From contig JAIXQO010000003.1 in the NCBI GenBank assembly GCA_027485695.1, forward strand, positions 248,001-312,000: a DNA stretch of 64,000 bases, given 5' to 3'. Below the pieces are notes generated by a model. It did not search any database. It was not told where the DNA came from and worked only from the letters and a program-made list of their open reading frames with translations. Origin of the DNA: Pseudomonadota bacterium. Its GTDB lineage: Bacteria > Bdellovibrionota > UBA1018. Positions 34,363-44,143 of the stretch are shown in pieces. The translations under genes and the position numbers were made by a program. Every line of letters starts with the position of its first letter. The stretch's first letter is position 1.

Positions 34363-35901
34363 CTAGTGTTTAAAGGAACGGATGCCCGTGAGCATCATCG
34401 AGATTTCGTATTCATCGCAGGCTTGAATGACGTCTTTGTCTTTGATCGAGCCACCTGGTTGAACGATGTGGCGAACACCCAGACGAGCGGCCTCGTCGAT
34501 CGAGTCGCGGAACGGGAAAAACGCTTCTGAGATCAAAACAGTGTTTTCAGGGTCGAATTCGGAACCTTTGAGTCGAGGGGTGATCAAAAGACGCAGGCAA
34601 TCGAGGCGGTTCGGTTGGCCCACTCCCGAGGCGAGCAAGCGGAGGTCTCCGTTCGATTCCAAGGTGACCAAGGCAACCGCGTTGGATTTTTGCGTACGAA
34701 TGACGGCCGTGCCGAATTCCGCCAAGTGAGCCATTTTCGAGGGAAAAGGAATTTTTGTTGGGGACCTGCGCTCGCCGATCGTGCCATGGCGATCACGAGT
34801 CTGGGCCAGGAGGCCGCCATCCACCGTTCGAAACTCCCACTCGTGCTCGGTGCGAACGCGAGGAGCGAGTTCTAGCACGCGAACATTTGGTTTGGTTTTT
34901 AGTAGCTCAAGCGCGGCTGGTTCGTAAGCGGGAGCGATGATCACCTCGATGAAGCGTTCGACGAGAAACTGTGCTTCGACGGCGGTGAGTTTGCGATTGA
35001 GCGCGATCACGCTACCAAACGCGCTGACCGGATCACAATCCCAGGCGGTTGGGAGCGGAGAATGAGAACCGCGAGTGGATGCTACTCCACAGGGATTCGC
35101 ATGCTTGATCACAACACAAGACGTCGACTGTCCGTCGATCGCATGGAGATCTGAGATGAGTGAATAGGCGGCATCGGCATCCAACCAGTTGTTGTAAGAG
35201 AGCTCTTTGCCTTGGAGGATGCGAGCCGACGTCAGTTTGCCGGGAGCGTGTCGAGAGAGCAGGACGCCTTTTTGATGTGGATTCTCGCCGTAACGGAGAG
35301 GTTTCGCAAAACGGGAGGCGAGCTCGGTTGCGATCGCTAGATCATAGAAGGCGACGGCTTCGAAGGCGCGTGAAGCGAGTTGTTTGCGCATTTCTAGGGT
35401 GACGCCATTATTCGCAGTCCAATCTGCCATAAAAGGTGCGTACTGATCGGGCGAGGTCAAGCAAGAGACGGCTTCATTGTTCTTGGCTGCCGCACGAACG
35501 AGTGTAGGTCCACCGATATCAATTTGCTCAATCAGTTCGGGCTCGGTGGGATCTTTGAGCGCGGCTTGCTCAAACGGATAGAAATTTACAACCACGATAT
35601 CCAGTGCCTCGATCCCGAGTTTTTTCGCCTGCTCGATGTCGGCTGGAGAATTCCTGCGATAAAGAAGGGCGCTTGAGATCTCGAAACTCAGAGTTTTCAT
35701 TCGTCCATCGAACGCTTCTGGGTTTCCGGTGAGTTTTTCGACGGGCAAGCATCGGATGCCTGCTTGCTCCAGGGTTTTGCTCGTACCGCCCGAGCTATAG
35801 ATCTCGACGTTCTTAGACTCGAGGAATTTACCGAGCTCGACAATTCCCGCCTTGTCGGAAACCGATAGGAGCGCGCGTTTCGGGGTCAGGATGTCGTTCA
35901 T
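34363..35901 (-). CDS. purH: Bifunctional AICAR transformylase / IMP cyclohydrolase
   Basis: 512 residues. Last two steps to IMP. N-terminal cyclohydrolase (RALLSVSDKAGIVELGKFL, SGGTSKTLEQAGI, GRMKTLSFEI) and C-terminal transformylase with catalytic Lys-His (VIKHANPCGVA), FGSVIALN, and the end FPFRDSIDEAARLGVRHIVQPGGS-type segment. Overlaps purQ by 4 bp (ATGA). Confidence 0.97.
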   Translation of the reverse strand: MNDILTPKRALLSVSDKAGIVELGKFLESKNVEIYSSGGTSKTLEQAGIRCLPVEKLTGNPEAFDGRMKTLSFEISSALLYRRNSPADIEQAKKLGIEALDIVVVNFYPFEQAALKDPTEPELIEQIDIGGPTLVRAAAKNNEAVSCLTSPDQYAPFMADWTANNGVTLEMRKQLASRAFEAVAFYDLAIATELASRFAKPLRYGENPHQKGVLLSRHAPGKLTSARILQGKELSYNNWLDADAAYSLISDLHAIDGQSTSCVVIKHANPCGVASTRGSHSPLPTAWDCDPVSAFGSVIALNRKLTAVEAQFLVERFIEVIIAPAYEPAALELLKTKPNVRVLELAPRVRTEHEWEFRTVDGGLLAQTRDRHGTIGERRSPTKIPFPSKMAHLAEFGTAVIRTQKSNAVALVTLESNGDLRLLASGVGQPNRLDCLRLLITPRLKGSEFDPENTVLISEAFFPFRDSIDEAARLGVRHIVQPGGSIKDKDVIQACDEYEISMMLTGIRSFKH

Positions 35902-36659
35902 GAGCGATTCTCCGTTTTAATCGAGTGAATGTGTTCGACGGCGTTTTTGAAAATCTGACGAGCGGCATTCGCATGCGACTCCGCGTTTGAGATCGTCGAA
36001 GGATAGAGGAACGGCTGAAGCGCCGCTTCAGGGTGAGGCATGATTCCCAGCACCTGGCCTGTGGGATCGAGGAGTGCTGCGATTTGGTCGATCGCGCCGT
36101 TCACGTCCTCTAAGTATTTGAATGCTACGCGAGAGGAGTCGGGGCGATCGCCGAAAATCCGGCCCTCTTTGTGGCGCATCGGCATCCACATGCGCGAAGG
36201 CAAGGATTTTAGCCAAGGCGAATTTTTTGCACCCGTAGATAGTTCAAGTTCCACCCAGCGATTGAGAAATTGGTGGCTAGCGTTGGTCTTGAGGGTCTGC
36301 TCACGAACGGCGCCGAGATTCTCCGCGAATAGCCCGAGCTGCATGAGGATTTGGAATCCGTTACAGATGCCGATCATGAGACCGCCCTGATTCCGGAATT
36401 TCTCTAGCTGATCGGTCGCGACCGTTCGGAGTTTTTCGGCCAAGAGCTTGCCACTTCGGATTTCATCTCCGTAGGAGAATCCGCCTGGAAACGCGAGGAT
36501 CTGGTGATCGAGAATCATCGAAGGGCGATCGAGCAACTCATTCGTGAGTACGATTGAGGTAGTCGCTCCCGCCTGCTCGAACGCGCGAGCGGTTTCGATT
36601 TCGCAATTGATTCCGTCACCAGAAACGACCAGCACATCTCGTTTTACGCCTTTGTTCAT
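35898..36659 (-). CDS. purQ: FGAM synthase glutaminase subunit PurQ
   Basis: 253 residues. Class I glutamine amidotransferase that feeds ammonia to PurL. Nucleophile C99 (GICNGFQ), H209 and E211 (MPHPEA), and FPGGFSYGDEIRSG. ATG 36659 overlaps the purL stop (ATGA) and gives the usual N-terminus (VLVVSGDGINCE); the frame runs upstream into purL but has no better start. Slightly longer than the small PurQ of Bacillus (about 227). Confidence 0.95.
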   Translation of the reverse strand: MNKGVKRDVLVVSGDGINCEIETARAFEQAGATTSIVLTNELLDRPSMILDHQILAFPGGFSYGDEIRSGKLLAEKLRTVATDQLEKFRNQGGLMIGICNGFQILMQLGLFAENLGAVREQTLKTNASHQFLNRWVELELSTGAKNSPWLKSLPSRMWMPMRHKEGRIFGDRPDSSRVAFKYLEDVNGAIDQIAALLDPTGQVLGIMPHPEAALQPFLYPSTISNAESHANAARQIFKNAVEHIHSIKTENRS

Positions 36660-39600
36660 AGTGCGTTCCTCCAAAGATCGAACATGGAGCGAATGGAAAT
36701 TTTCTCGATGTTCCTGACTGTCTTGATTTCCAGGCAAGCAGTGCGGTCGGTTTCTCCCAAGTACCATCGCTCGGACTCCGAGAAATGAGCCTCGAATGCT
36801 GCGCGATTTTCAGGAGAGACAGAAACGACGAATTGACCGGGGTTCTCACCGTAGAGGAGTGCCGTCGCGTCGGCGGATTTCAGTCGATCGGTGAGGTCGA
36901 ATTTTAAGCCGCATTGATGCAAAAAGAGACTCTCCGCTAGTGCGGTGAGGAGTCCTCCTTCGGATACGTCATGTGCGCTTGCGATCCATCCCTGCTGAGT
37001 GGCGGCGAAAAATTTTCGGTAGAATGCAATGATGGCGTTTCGGTCAACCGAGATGGGCTGGCTTTCGACTTTGAAACGCGAGGGGAGCATCCAACCGAAA
37101 TAACGGGACTCTTGTCCGGTGATTCCGAGGCGATACACGTGTCGGCCCACCTGTATGGCTGGGCGAATCGCCCGTCGAACATCCGGGTGTTTACCGACGG
37201 CAGTGATCAGTACGGTTGGAGGCACGGCGATTTCGATCGGGGCGCCGTTCGTGAGCTTACCGATGTAATTGTTCTTCATGCTGTCTTTGCCGCTCACGAA
37301 CGGCATCTCGTACTCGAGAGCGGTTTCTGCGATCGCGCGGCAAGAGCGCACCAGTTGCGCCGTACGATGTTCGGCAGCCGGGTTCGATTGCGAAGGCAGC
37401 GGATCCGGCCAGCAGAAATTATCCACGAGTGCGATGTAGTTTGGATCCACACCCATCCCGATCAGTCCTCGAACTGCTTCATCGATCGCAAGCGTCGTCA
37501 TCAGGCCGGCGTCTTGGTCGGAGAGATCCGGGCAAATTCCCGAAGCGATTCCGACGCCTTCGAAGCCCGGATTCCCGTACGCCCCCATCCAAAGCAGGCC
37601 GCCGTCGTTCGGCGAGCTCTCCACACCTTCGAATGGCTTAACGACAGTCGCTGCCTTGACCTCGTGATCGAACTGACGAACGAGTTTCTCTTTTGAAGCG
37701 ACGGTTGGGTCACTCAAGATCGTGCTGAGAATTTCGGAATGGCTTGTGGGGATTGGCTTATTTGGGGCCGGACGGAAGCTCACTCGTTTTTCTGGTCCGT
37801 TCCAGCGCGCCTTGAGTTCCATGCGCGGCACGCCTTTGTGAAGGAACGCAAGCGAGAGCTGACCGAGCGTTTTACCGTTCCAGCGCAGGTCCAAGTTCCC
37901 GGAGTCTGTGAATTTTCCGATGCTCGCAATCGAAACGCCGTGTTTGCGAGCTAACTCTTCAAGTGCCGCATACTGTGCCGGTGGAACGGCAAGAGTCATT
38001 CGTTCTTGGGACTCGCTGACCCAGATTTGCCAAGGCTTGAGACCCGGGTATTTGAGAGGTACCCGATCCAGGTCGACGATGGCGCCCCCGGTTTTTTCAG
38101 ACATCTCGCCGATCGCGGAGCTGATACCGCCCGCACCGCAGTCCGTGATGGAACTGAAGAGTCCCAGGTCGCGCGCTTCGAGGACGAATTCCGTGACCCG
38201 TTTCTGTGTGAGTGGATCACCAATCTGAACCATGGTGGCCGGAGTGCTGGGGTCGAGCGCAAGACTGCTCAAGGTCGCTCCATGGATTCCATCCAACCCG
38301 ACAGCACCACCGGCAGTTACGATCAGGTCACCTGCGACTTGTCGTTTCTCGGATGCGGATTTGCCTTGAACCTCGCGAGGGATGACGCCGAGAGTTCCGC
38401 AGAAAACGAGCGGTTTTCCCGAGAAATCTTCGTGAAATAGCATGGCGCCGTTCACGGTTGGGATTCCACTTTTGTTGCCGCCCGATTCGATGCCGCGGTG
38501 AACACCTTCTAGAATCGTTTTCGGATGGAGCACGCCGACTGGCAACTCCCGTTTCTCATCGGGCATACCGAAACAGAGTACGTCCGTATTCGCCACGGGC
38601 TTGGCGCCCAAACCGGTGCCCAAGATGTCGCGGTTTACGCCCAAGATACCGGTGAGGGCTCCTCCGTAAGGATCGAGCGCAGAGGGCGAATTGTGAGTTT
38701 CGACTTTGATACAGAGGTCGAGTTTCTCATGGAACCGCACGATGCCCGCATTGTCGTGAAATACAGAGACGAGCCAGTCTTTTTTATCGCGGAGTTTTTC
38801 GGTTGGACCCGCGATGTAAGTGCCGAACAAACCATCGACCGTGAACTGCTCGTTCGCGTCTTGGTAGTCGATCTTAGCTCGGAAAATTTTGTGTTTGCAG
38901 TGCTCACTCCAGGTTTGAGCGAGGGTCTCGATTTCGATATCGACCGGTTCGCGTCCCACGGACCGATAGTGCGCCTGAATCGCGAGTAGTTCGGCTTCGG
39001 AGAACGCCCAGTGCCCGTGCTTACTCATTTCTTTGAGTTGGCTGAGCTCGGCATTTTGAAAAGGGATCGTCTCTGCGTTTTCTGTGCGTTCAGTCCGTGG
39101 TCGCGAGAAGAGCGGGCGATTCAGTTCCGACGCTTGGGGGCCGGGGAACGCGAACGTCATCGACTCTTCGATGAGCGGGTTGAACAAAAGCGGCTCGCTG
39201 TTTTCGGCACTTAAGTAGGTGTATCGACCGGAATGGAGAATGAACGCGCGCTCTTTGAATTCGGGAAGTGAACGGAAAAGTTCCGAGACCGCGGCGCCTG
39301 CATTGTCTGTGACCCCGCTTCTGAAACGCACGACTTGGAGTGATTTGAAGGAGTTCTTCTTCCAATCATCTGGAGTCGGATCGATCAAGAGGGTTTGATC
39401 GACCGGATCTTTGAGGAGCTTTTCGATCGCCGCAAAATCGCTCGCCTTCAGTCGAGGTCCGCTCGTGCGGAGCCAGAGGACGATTCCTTCGCGCTCATGT
39501 GCAGTAGAAAGAAAAATCGCATGCGTCTGAAGCAGCGTTCCGAACTCCTCGAGTTCTCGTAGTAGACTCGGATAAGCGGTCCATTCTAATTGTTTGATCC

Positions 39601-40147
39601 TCGCGTGGAAGGAATCCAAAGTTTCCGTCGCCTCACGATTGAAAAACGACTGGAGAACAACCGGTCCCGTATCCACACCCTCGTCCACGCGGTGAAGCGT
39701 CACGCCTGCGCTCGTGGATGGTGACTCAAAAGATTGATTGATCGCATCCATTCCCGGGTGAGCGGGCAAAAGCGAAGGATGGAGATTGATGATGCGGGTC
39801 TGATGTTTTTCGTCGGTGAATGCCTCGATCAGGCCAGGGCCAACGATGCGCATGTATCCGGCGAGAAAGATCCAGTCAATCTGGGCGCTCTTCAACGCTT
39901 GGAGGATCGATTGCTCGTGCGAAGTTTTGCGCTCGTCGCCTCGGAGCGATGGATCAGGAGCCAGACAAAGAATTCTGGTTTTCGGGAATCGTTTTGGGAC
40001 TTCTTGTAAGAGTGGGCAGTCCGTGCGGTCCGTGATCAAAAGTGGGATGGACACGCGGTGGAGAGGTGCGGACTCCTCGAGGAGTTTGAGTGCGTTCGTT
40101 CCGGTTCCTGACGCGAAAAGTGCGATCCGAATCGATGCGGCGTTCAT
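36656..40147 (-). CDS. purL: PurN-PurL fusion: GAR transformylase plus FGAM synthase
   Basis: 1163 residues in one uninterrupted frame. Residues 1-205 are GAR transformylase: FASGTGTNALKLLE, LAGYMRIVG, N121 and H123 (NLHPSLLP) and D159 (VDEGVDTGPVVLQ) keep the catalytic Asn-His-Asp. Residues about 265-335 resemble the PurS-like N-domain of large FGAM synthases (VVRFRSGVTDNAG, SGRYTYL, NPLIEESMT). From about 370 the PurL core follows (QTWSEHCKHKIF, ETHNSPSALDPYGGALTG, DCGAGGISSAIGEMSEKTGG). No glutaminase domain; PurQ is the next gene. Steps 3 and 4 are thus fused. Overlaps purD and purQ by 4 bp. Confidence 0.93.
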   Translation of the reverse strand: MNAASIRIALFASGTGTNALKLLEESAPLHRVSIPLLITDRTDCPLLQEVPKRFPKTRILCLAPDPSLRGDERKTSHEQSILQALKSAQIDWIFLAGYMRIVGPGLIEAFTDEKHQTRIINLHPSLLPAHPGMDAINQSFESPSTSAGVTLHRVDEGVDTGPVVLQSFFNREATETLDSFHARIKQLEWTAYPSLLRELEEFGTLLQTHAIFLSTAHEREGIVLWLRTSGPRLKASDFAAIEKLLKDPVDQTLLIDPTPDDWKKNSFKSLQVVRFRSGVTDNAGAAVSELFRSLPEFKERAFILHSGRYTYLSAENSEPLLFNPLIEESMTFAFPGPQASELNRPLFSRPRTERTENAETIPFQNAELSQLKEMSKHGHWAFSEAELLAIQAHYRSVGREPVDIEIETLAQTWSEHCKHKIFRAKIDYQDANEQFTVDGLFGTYIAGPTEKLRDKKDWLVSVFHDNAGIVRFHEKLDLCIKVETHNSPSALDPYGGALTGILGVNRDILGTGLGAKPVANTDVLCFGMPDEKRELPVGVLHPKTILEGVHRGIESGGNKSGIPTVNGAMLFHEDFSGKPLVFCGTLGVIPREVQGKSASEKRQVAGDLIVTAGGAVGLDGIHGATLSSLALDPSTPATMVQIGDPLTQKRVTEFVLEARDLGLFSSITDCGAGGISSAIGEMSEKTGGAIVDLDRVPLKYPGLKPWQIWVSESQERMTLAVPPAQYAALEELARKHGVSIASIGKFTDSGNLDLRWNGKTLGQLSLAFLHKGVPRMELKARWNGPEKRVSFRPAPNKPIPTSHSEILSTILSDPTVASKEKLVRQFDHEVKAATVVKPFEGVESSPNDGGLLWMGAYGNPGFEGVGIASGICPDLSDQDAGLMTTLAIDEAVRGLIGMGVDPNYIALVDNFCWPDPLPSQSNPAAEHRTAQLVRSCRAIAETALEYEMPFVSGKDSMKNNYIGKLTNGAPIEIAVPPTVLITAVGKHPDVRRAIRPAIQVGRHVYRLGITGQESRYFGWMLPSRFKVESQPISVDRNAIIAFYRKFFAATQQGWIASAHDVSEGGLLTALAESLFLHQCGLKFDLTDRLKSADATALLYGENPGQFVVSVSPENRAAFEAHFSESERWYLGETDRTACLEIKTVRNIEKISIRSMFDLWRNAL

Positions 40148-41439
40148 CGTTCTACTCCGATGTCTTTGCGGTAGTGGGCGTTTTCAAAATGGATGTCTTC
40201 GATCGCGTGATAGGCGCGACGGCGCGCGTCCGCGAGGTTTGTTCCGCGAACGGTGACTCCGCAAACTCGCCCGCCCGATGAGACGAGTGATTCGTCGAGC
40301 TTTTTTACGCCGGAGAAAAACCAAACGGCGTCCGGCTCACGATGAGGTTGCGATTCGGTGATGGGTTTCCCGCTCTCGATTTTTTCTCCGAATAAGCCGG
40401 GATATCCTTTGGCGGATTTCACGACGTGGAGGGTGGTGTCTGCGGACAGATGAATCGGACGTTTGGGCGTCTCGCCTCGAGCGTAGGCATGGAGAGTATC
40501 GGCGAATGCCCCTTCGATCCTCGGGAGGAGAGACTGCGTCTCGGGGTCACCGAATCGCACGTTGTACTCCAAGCACATCGCGCCTTTTTCGCTCAGGATG
40601 AGGCCTAAGAAAAGAACGCCCCGAAACGGGGTTCCGCGTTTTTTCATTTCTCTCAAAGTCGGAAGAATGAATTTTGATTCGACGTTATCGAGATCTCGCT
40701 CTGGAATTCGTCCATCCGGAGAATAGGTGCCCATGCCGCCCGTGTTGGGGCCGCGATCATCGTCCAGAAGTCGTTTGTGATCGCAGGCGCTACCCAGGAA
40801 TAGGGATCGCTCGCCATCACAGAGGTAGAAAAGCGAGACTTCTTTGCCGAAAAGGAGTTCTTCGAGGAGGAGGCCCTCTTCGGAACCGGAAGGAGGATGT
40901 GCTTTCATTTGCGCGAGGACTTGTTCGGCCTCAGCGCGATCCGGGCAAACGAAAACGCCTTTGCCGGCTGCTGGGCCGGAGAGCTTGAGTACAACGCCCG
41001 AACTCCAACGATCTTGTTTGAGAAGCACAAGCGCGTCGTCGAAGGTGCGCGCGACTTCGAAATCAGCGGTTGGGATACCGGCGTCCCGCATGAGGATTTT
41101 AGAGCGGATTTTTGAGGACTCTAGAAACGATGCCGCTTGCGAAGGGCCAAAAACGGGGATGCCCAGTTTTTCGATGCGATCGCTGTAGCCTTCGAATAGA
41201 TATTTCTCGGGTCCAATCACGACGAAACCGATCCGCTCAGACGCAATGAGTTCATCGATCGTATCGAGAGCCGGTTCGACTCCGGTGCAACGAATTTTGA
41301 TCGAAGCGTCGTGTTGGGCGGAGAAATTCATTCCTGGATTTCCCGGTGCGACGACGACCGTCTCGACGGATGCATCTTGGGCTAAACGCCAGGCGAGAGC
41401 GTGTTCTCGACCACCTCCACCTAAGAGAAGGATGCGCAT
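40144..41439 (-). CDS. purD: Phosphoribosylamine-glycine ligase (GAR synthetase)
   Basis: 431 residues, ATP-grasp enzyme, step 2. MRILLLGGGGREHALAWRL, APGNPGM, FGPSQAASFLESSK, the lid LKLSGPAAGKGVFVC, RGPNTGGMGTYSP and the metal-binding EYNVRFGDPETQ are all present. Start lies 19 bp inside the 3' end of purC; stop overlaps the purN/purL start by 4 bp. Confidence 0.97.
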   Translation of the reverse strand: MRILLLGGGGREHALAWRLAQDASVETVVVAPGNPGMNFSAQHDASIKIRCTGVEPALDTIDELIASERIGFVVIGPEKYLFEGYSDRIEKLGIPVFGPSQAASFLESSKIRSKILMRDAGIPTADFEVARTFDDALVLLKQDRWSSGVVLKLSGPAAGKGVFVCPDRAEAEQVLAQMKAHPPSGSEEGLLLEELLFGKEVSLFYLCDGERSLFLGSACDHKRLLDDDRGPNTGGMGTYSPDGRIPERDLDNVESKFILPTLREMKKRGTPFRGVLFLGLILSEKGAMCLEYNVRFGDPETQSLLPRIEGAFADTLHAYARGETPKRPIHLSADTTLHVVKSAKGYPGLFGEKIESGKPITESQPHREPDAVWFFSGVKKLDESLVSSGGRVCGVTVRGTNLADARRRAYHAIEDIHFENAHYRKDIGVER

Positions 41440-42437
41440 GCGATTTGGAGTTCCTTTCTTAGGGTTTCAATTTTCTCTCGAGTATCCGTCCTTGGAGTCT
41501 CTAGCAGTGCTGGAGAGAGGCGATAGACCTCAGTCACCGCACGTAGTAGCTCCACTGGAAGTGGCTCCGGTCCACCGACCGTGCTCAAGCAGAGTTTTTT
41601 GAATTGATCCCGGCTCTGCTGTTTAGCGTCTTGCAAACCCGCGAACCATTTGGACGAAAGGTAGTGCTGTCTCAGAATTTCCTTAGAGAGTGGTCGACCG
41701 TCCAGTGTCAGCCGAATTTCGTCGAGCCCCAAACTATCCACGACTTGAAACTGACGAGTCTGTTCGTCATCACGAGCGGCGGGAAGAAAAGCGATTTCGA
41801 TCTTGCCGTCCCAGAGTTCAGCGCCGTTCTCCGCAAATCGTTCACGAAGTATGACGGCAACTTGAGATGCGAGAGACTGTAGTCCATTCCATTCGGCATC
41901 GTTTAGATGGGCGATTTTTTTTGCTTCGGTCGCGTCGACGAATCGATCCGTCGGTTCCCACTTGGTGGTGCATTCTACGAGTGGGTGCGGGAGTTTCTCA
42001 CCTTCACTATACGCTCGATCGAAACCGGCTCTCTGCCAGTCCTGAAGCGTCTTGTATCGTTTCAAAAGTGACGAGCCGACCGGGACACCCAGGCGAAAAA
42101 TGACTTCGAGTGGAACGAATGCGTGGGTGGGTCTCGATTGGAAATACTCCGGATCGTTCCGATTCGATTCGGCCTCGCGCACGAGAAACGAATCATTTGT
42201 GGGGCCGCGGCCCAAGTAGTGGTGCGGAATTTTGTGCGCCTCGAGCAGTTCGAAAAACGCGATCGCGAACTGCGCGGACGCGACGCCTTTGCCGGGGATG
42301 GCGTCCGGCATCTGTCCCCAGTCGAAAATCGAATAGCGGTCAGAGAAACGGAAGAGAAGCTCGTTCGCATCGGCGGCGAAAATATCCTTAGTCGATCCGG
42401 TATAGATCAGCGTGCCGGGGCTGCGATGATCGGTCAT
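41421..42437 (-). CDS. purC: SAICAR synthetase
   Basis: 338 residues, step 7. Start GTLIYTGSTKDIF resembles LYEGKAKxVF-type PurC starts; FSDRYSIFDWGQMPDAIPGKG, the PTNDSFLVREAE segment and IDTLGLDE-type DSLGLDEIRLTLDG follow. Longer than E. coli PurC (237) and closer to the eukaryotic-type length, with insertions in the middle. ATG 42437 overlaps the purF stop (ATGA); upstream frame belongs to purF sequence. Confidence 0.9.
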   Translation of the reverse strand: MTDHRSPGTLIYTGSTKDIFAADANELLFRFSDRYSIFDWGQMPDAIPGKGVASAQFAIAFFELLEAHKIPHHYLGRGPTNDSFLVREAESNRNDPEYFQSRPTHAFVPLEVIFRLGVPVGSSLLKRYKTLQDWQRAGFDRAYSEGEKLPHPLVECTTKWEPTDRFVDATEAKKIAHLNDAEWNGLQSLASQVAVILRERFAENGAELWDGKIEIAFLPAARDDEQTRQFQVVDSLGLDEIRLTLDGRPLSKEILRQHYLSSKWFAGLQDAKQQSRDQFKKLCLSTVGGPEPLPVELLRAVTEVYRLSPALLETPRTDTREKIETLRKELQIACASFS

Positions 42438-43846
42438 GAATTCTCTCCCGGAGCGTTGCCGTGAACCGGGTAAGGATAATTTCCGGTGAGGCAAGCATCA
42501 CAGAAATCATCTCGCCCCAGAGCATCTTTGAGGTCATTCAAATCCGTATAGAATATACCATCCGCACGAATCTCTTTTGCGATCTGTGGCAGCGTACGGC
42601 CAGAGGCGATGAGTTCTTCGTGCGTCGGGAACGCGATTCCATAAAAACACGGGTGGAGAATCGGTGGGCAAGTACTGGCGAGGCTCACTTCTTTGGCGCC
42701 GTGTTGCTTGAGAAGCTCGATGATTTTAAGCGATGTCGTACCGCGCACAATGCTGTCATCGACGAGAAGCACGCGTTTGCCGACGACCAGTTCATCAACC
42801 ACGCTGAACTTGTTTTTCACGGCCAGTGATCGTGAGGCACTCCCACTCAAGATGAAACTGCGCTGGACATAGCGGTTTTTAATGAGCGCTTCGCGGAGCG
42901 GAATGTGAAGTCGTTCAGAGAGACCGATCGCGGCCGGACGCGAAGTGTCCGGGACGGAGACCACGACATCGAACCGATTCGGATCCGATTCCTTGAGGAT
43001 CTTGCCGGCGAGTAATGCCCCTAAGCGGAGGCGCGCTTCGTAAACGTTTCGTCCCTCGAGTGATGAGTCGGCGCTCGAGAAATAGACCCATTCGAATTGG
43101 CAGGGGAGTGGTTTTCGGTCCGTAAGGACGGCGGTTTTCCATTCGCCATTTCGGGGAATGAAAATGACCTCGCCCGCCTTGATGTCGCGTTCAATCTCGA
43201 ACCCTAAGAATTTCAGAGCACCGGTTTCAGATCCCAGCGCAACGGATCGGGTTCCATCTGCTTCCTTGCGGGTTGCTAGCAGAAGTGGGCGAATGCCGTG
43301 AGGATCACGAAATCCAAAAAGCCCCTCGTTGCCAAGGGCGCCGACGACGGCGTAACCGCCTTCGGCATGGTCGAAGACTGTTTTTACGCTGCGAACAAGC
43401 CCCTCAAAAGTGGCCGCTTTGGGATCGTAGGAGTCGGCAAAAGAATGGAGGATATCTTCGAGGTCATTGCCGCTCAGGTACATCCGACCTTTGGCTTTAG
43501 GGGCGGAACGTAAGTCGTCTTGGTTCGAAAGGTTTCCGTTGTGCACCATCGCGACGCCCGTCGGGTGTGAGATGGCCATCGGTTGCAGATCGCCTTCGCG
43601 AACGGCTCCGATCGTTGAGTACCGTGTATGCCCGATCGCACAGTCTCCGGGAAGGTTCGCGATTCGATCCGCAGTGAACACGTTGGCGACTTGTCCCAGT
43701 GCTTTGTGCAGGTGGAACTGTCCGCGGGTTGCGTCGACGCTCAAGATCCCGGCGGAATCTTGTCCACGGTGCTGAAGCATCAGCAGGGCTTGGTAGACGT
43801 CACGAGAAGCGAACTGGGGACCGATGACTCCGACAATGCCACACAT
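42434..43846 (-). CDS. purF: Amidophosphoribosyltransferase, Fe-S cluster type
   Basis: 470 residues; first committed step, PRPP + Gln to phosphoribosylamine. Nucleophile C2 directly follows Met, so there is no propeptide to cleave beyond Met removal. Ntn glutaminase: HRGQDSAGI, GHTRYST, HNGNLSN. PRPP loop LLVDDSIVRGTT. Four cysteines match the [4Fe-4S] ligands of the Bacillus enzyme: one in PCQFEWVYF, one in HPCFYGI, and C449/C452 (CDACLTG). AAGGAG lies 7 nt before the ATG. First gene of the minus-strand pur operon. Confidence 0.97.
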   Translation of the reverse strand: MCGIVGVIGPQFASRDVYQALLMLQHRGQDSAGILSVDATRGQFHLHKALGQVANVFTADRIANLPGDCAIGHTRYSTIGAVREGDLQPMAISHPTGVAMVHNGNLSNQDDLRSAPKAKGRMYLSGNDLEDILHSFADSYDPKAATFEGLVRSVKTVFDHAEGGYAVVGALGNEGLFGFRDPHGIRPLLLATRKEADGTRSVALGSETGALKFLGFEIERDIKAGEVIFIPRNGEWKTAVLTDRKPLPCQFEWVYFSSADSSLEGRNVYEARLRLGALLAGKILKESDPNRFDVVVSVPDTSRPAAIGLSERLHIPLREALIKNRYVQRSFILSGSASRSLAVKNKFSVVDELVVGKRVLLVDDSIVRGTTSLKIIELLKQHGAKEVSLASTCPPILHPCFYGIAFPTHEELIASGRTLPQIAKEIRADGIFYTDLNDLKDALGRDDFCDACLTGNYPYPVHGNAPGENS

Positions 43847-43908
43847 CCATGAGCTCCTTGGCCTGGCTCCCCGAGTAGTTCAATACTGAGGGCCACGCGA
43901 TGCCGTGC

Positions 43909-43924
43909 TGATTTTCAAAAATCA
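43909..43924. promoter_or_regulatory. Perfect dyad upstream of purF
   Basis: TGATTTT (43909-43915) and AAAATCA (43918-43924) flank CA, 63 bp before the purF start codon. Size and position fit a repressor operator; it could also be a weak hairpin. No PurR-type protein is encoded in the window. Confidence 0.35.
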
Positions 43925-44082
43925 AATCCACCGGACAAGACGACGATCATTTTCAGGGTTGGAGCGTCTCACAAAAATCCGCTTTTTTACCCTTAAATGT
44001 TCGGAATCCTCCAGTCGAAAAGGTTCTCGAAAACTGCACGATGGGTGAGGCCAAAAAGTAAACCGCCCGGCGCTCCAGGTAA

Positions 44083-44143
44083 ATCTATTTCTACTCCGTT
44101 TGGTGCAAAGTGCAGTGTGCTAGGACGACTCAAGGAAATAGAT
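44083..44143 (+). promoter_or_regulatory. Long-spaced inverted repeat ahead of purK
   Basis: ATCTATTTC (44083-44091) and GAAATAGAT (44135-44143) are perfect complements. The 43 nt between contain TGCA/TGCA and TCC/GGA pairings, so a stem with an internal hairpin could form if transcribed. It ends 57 nt before the purK ATG. Confidence 0.35.

Noticed and set aside
44083-44143. Purine riboswitch in the purK leader (UUUCUAC and GACGACU look similar)
   Set aside because: The words are not in the order and spacing of the three-way junction, and kissing loops are absent.
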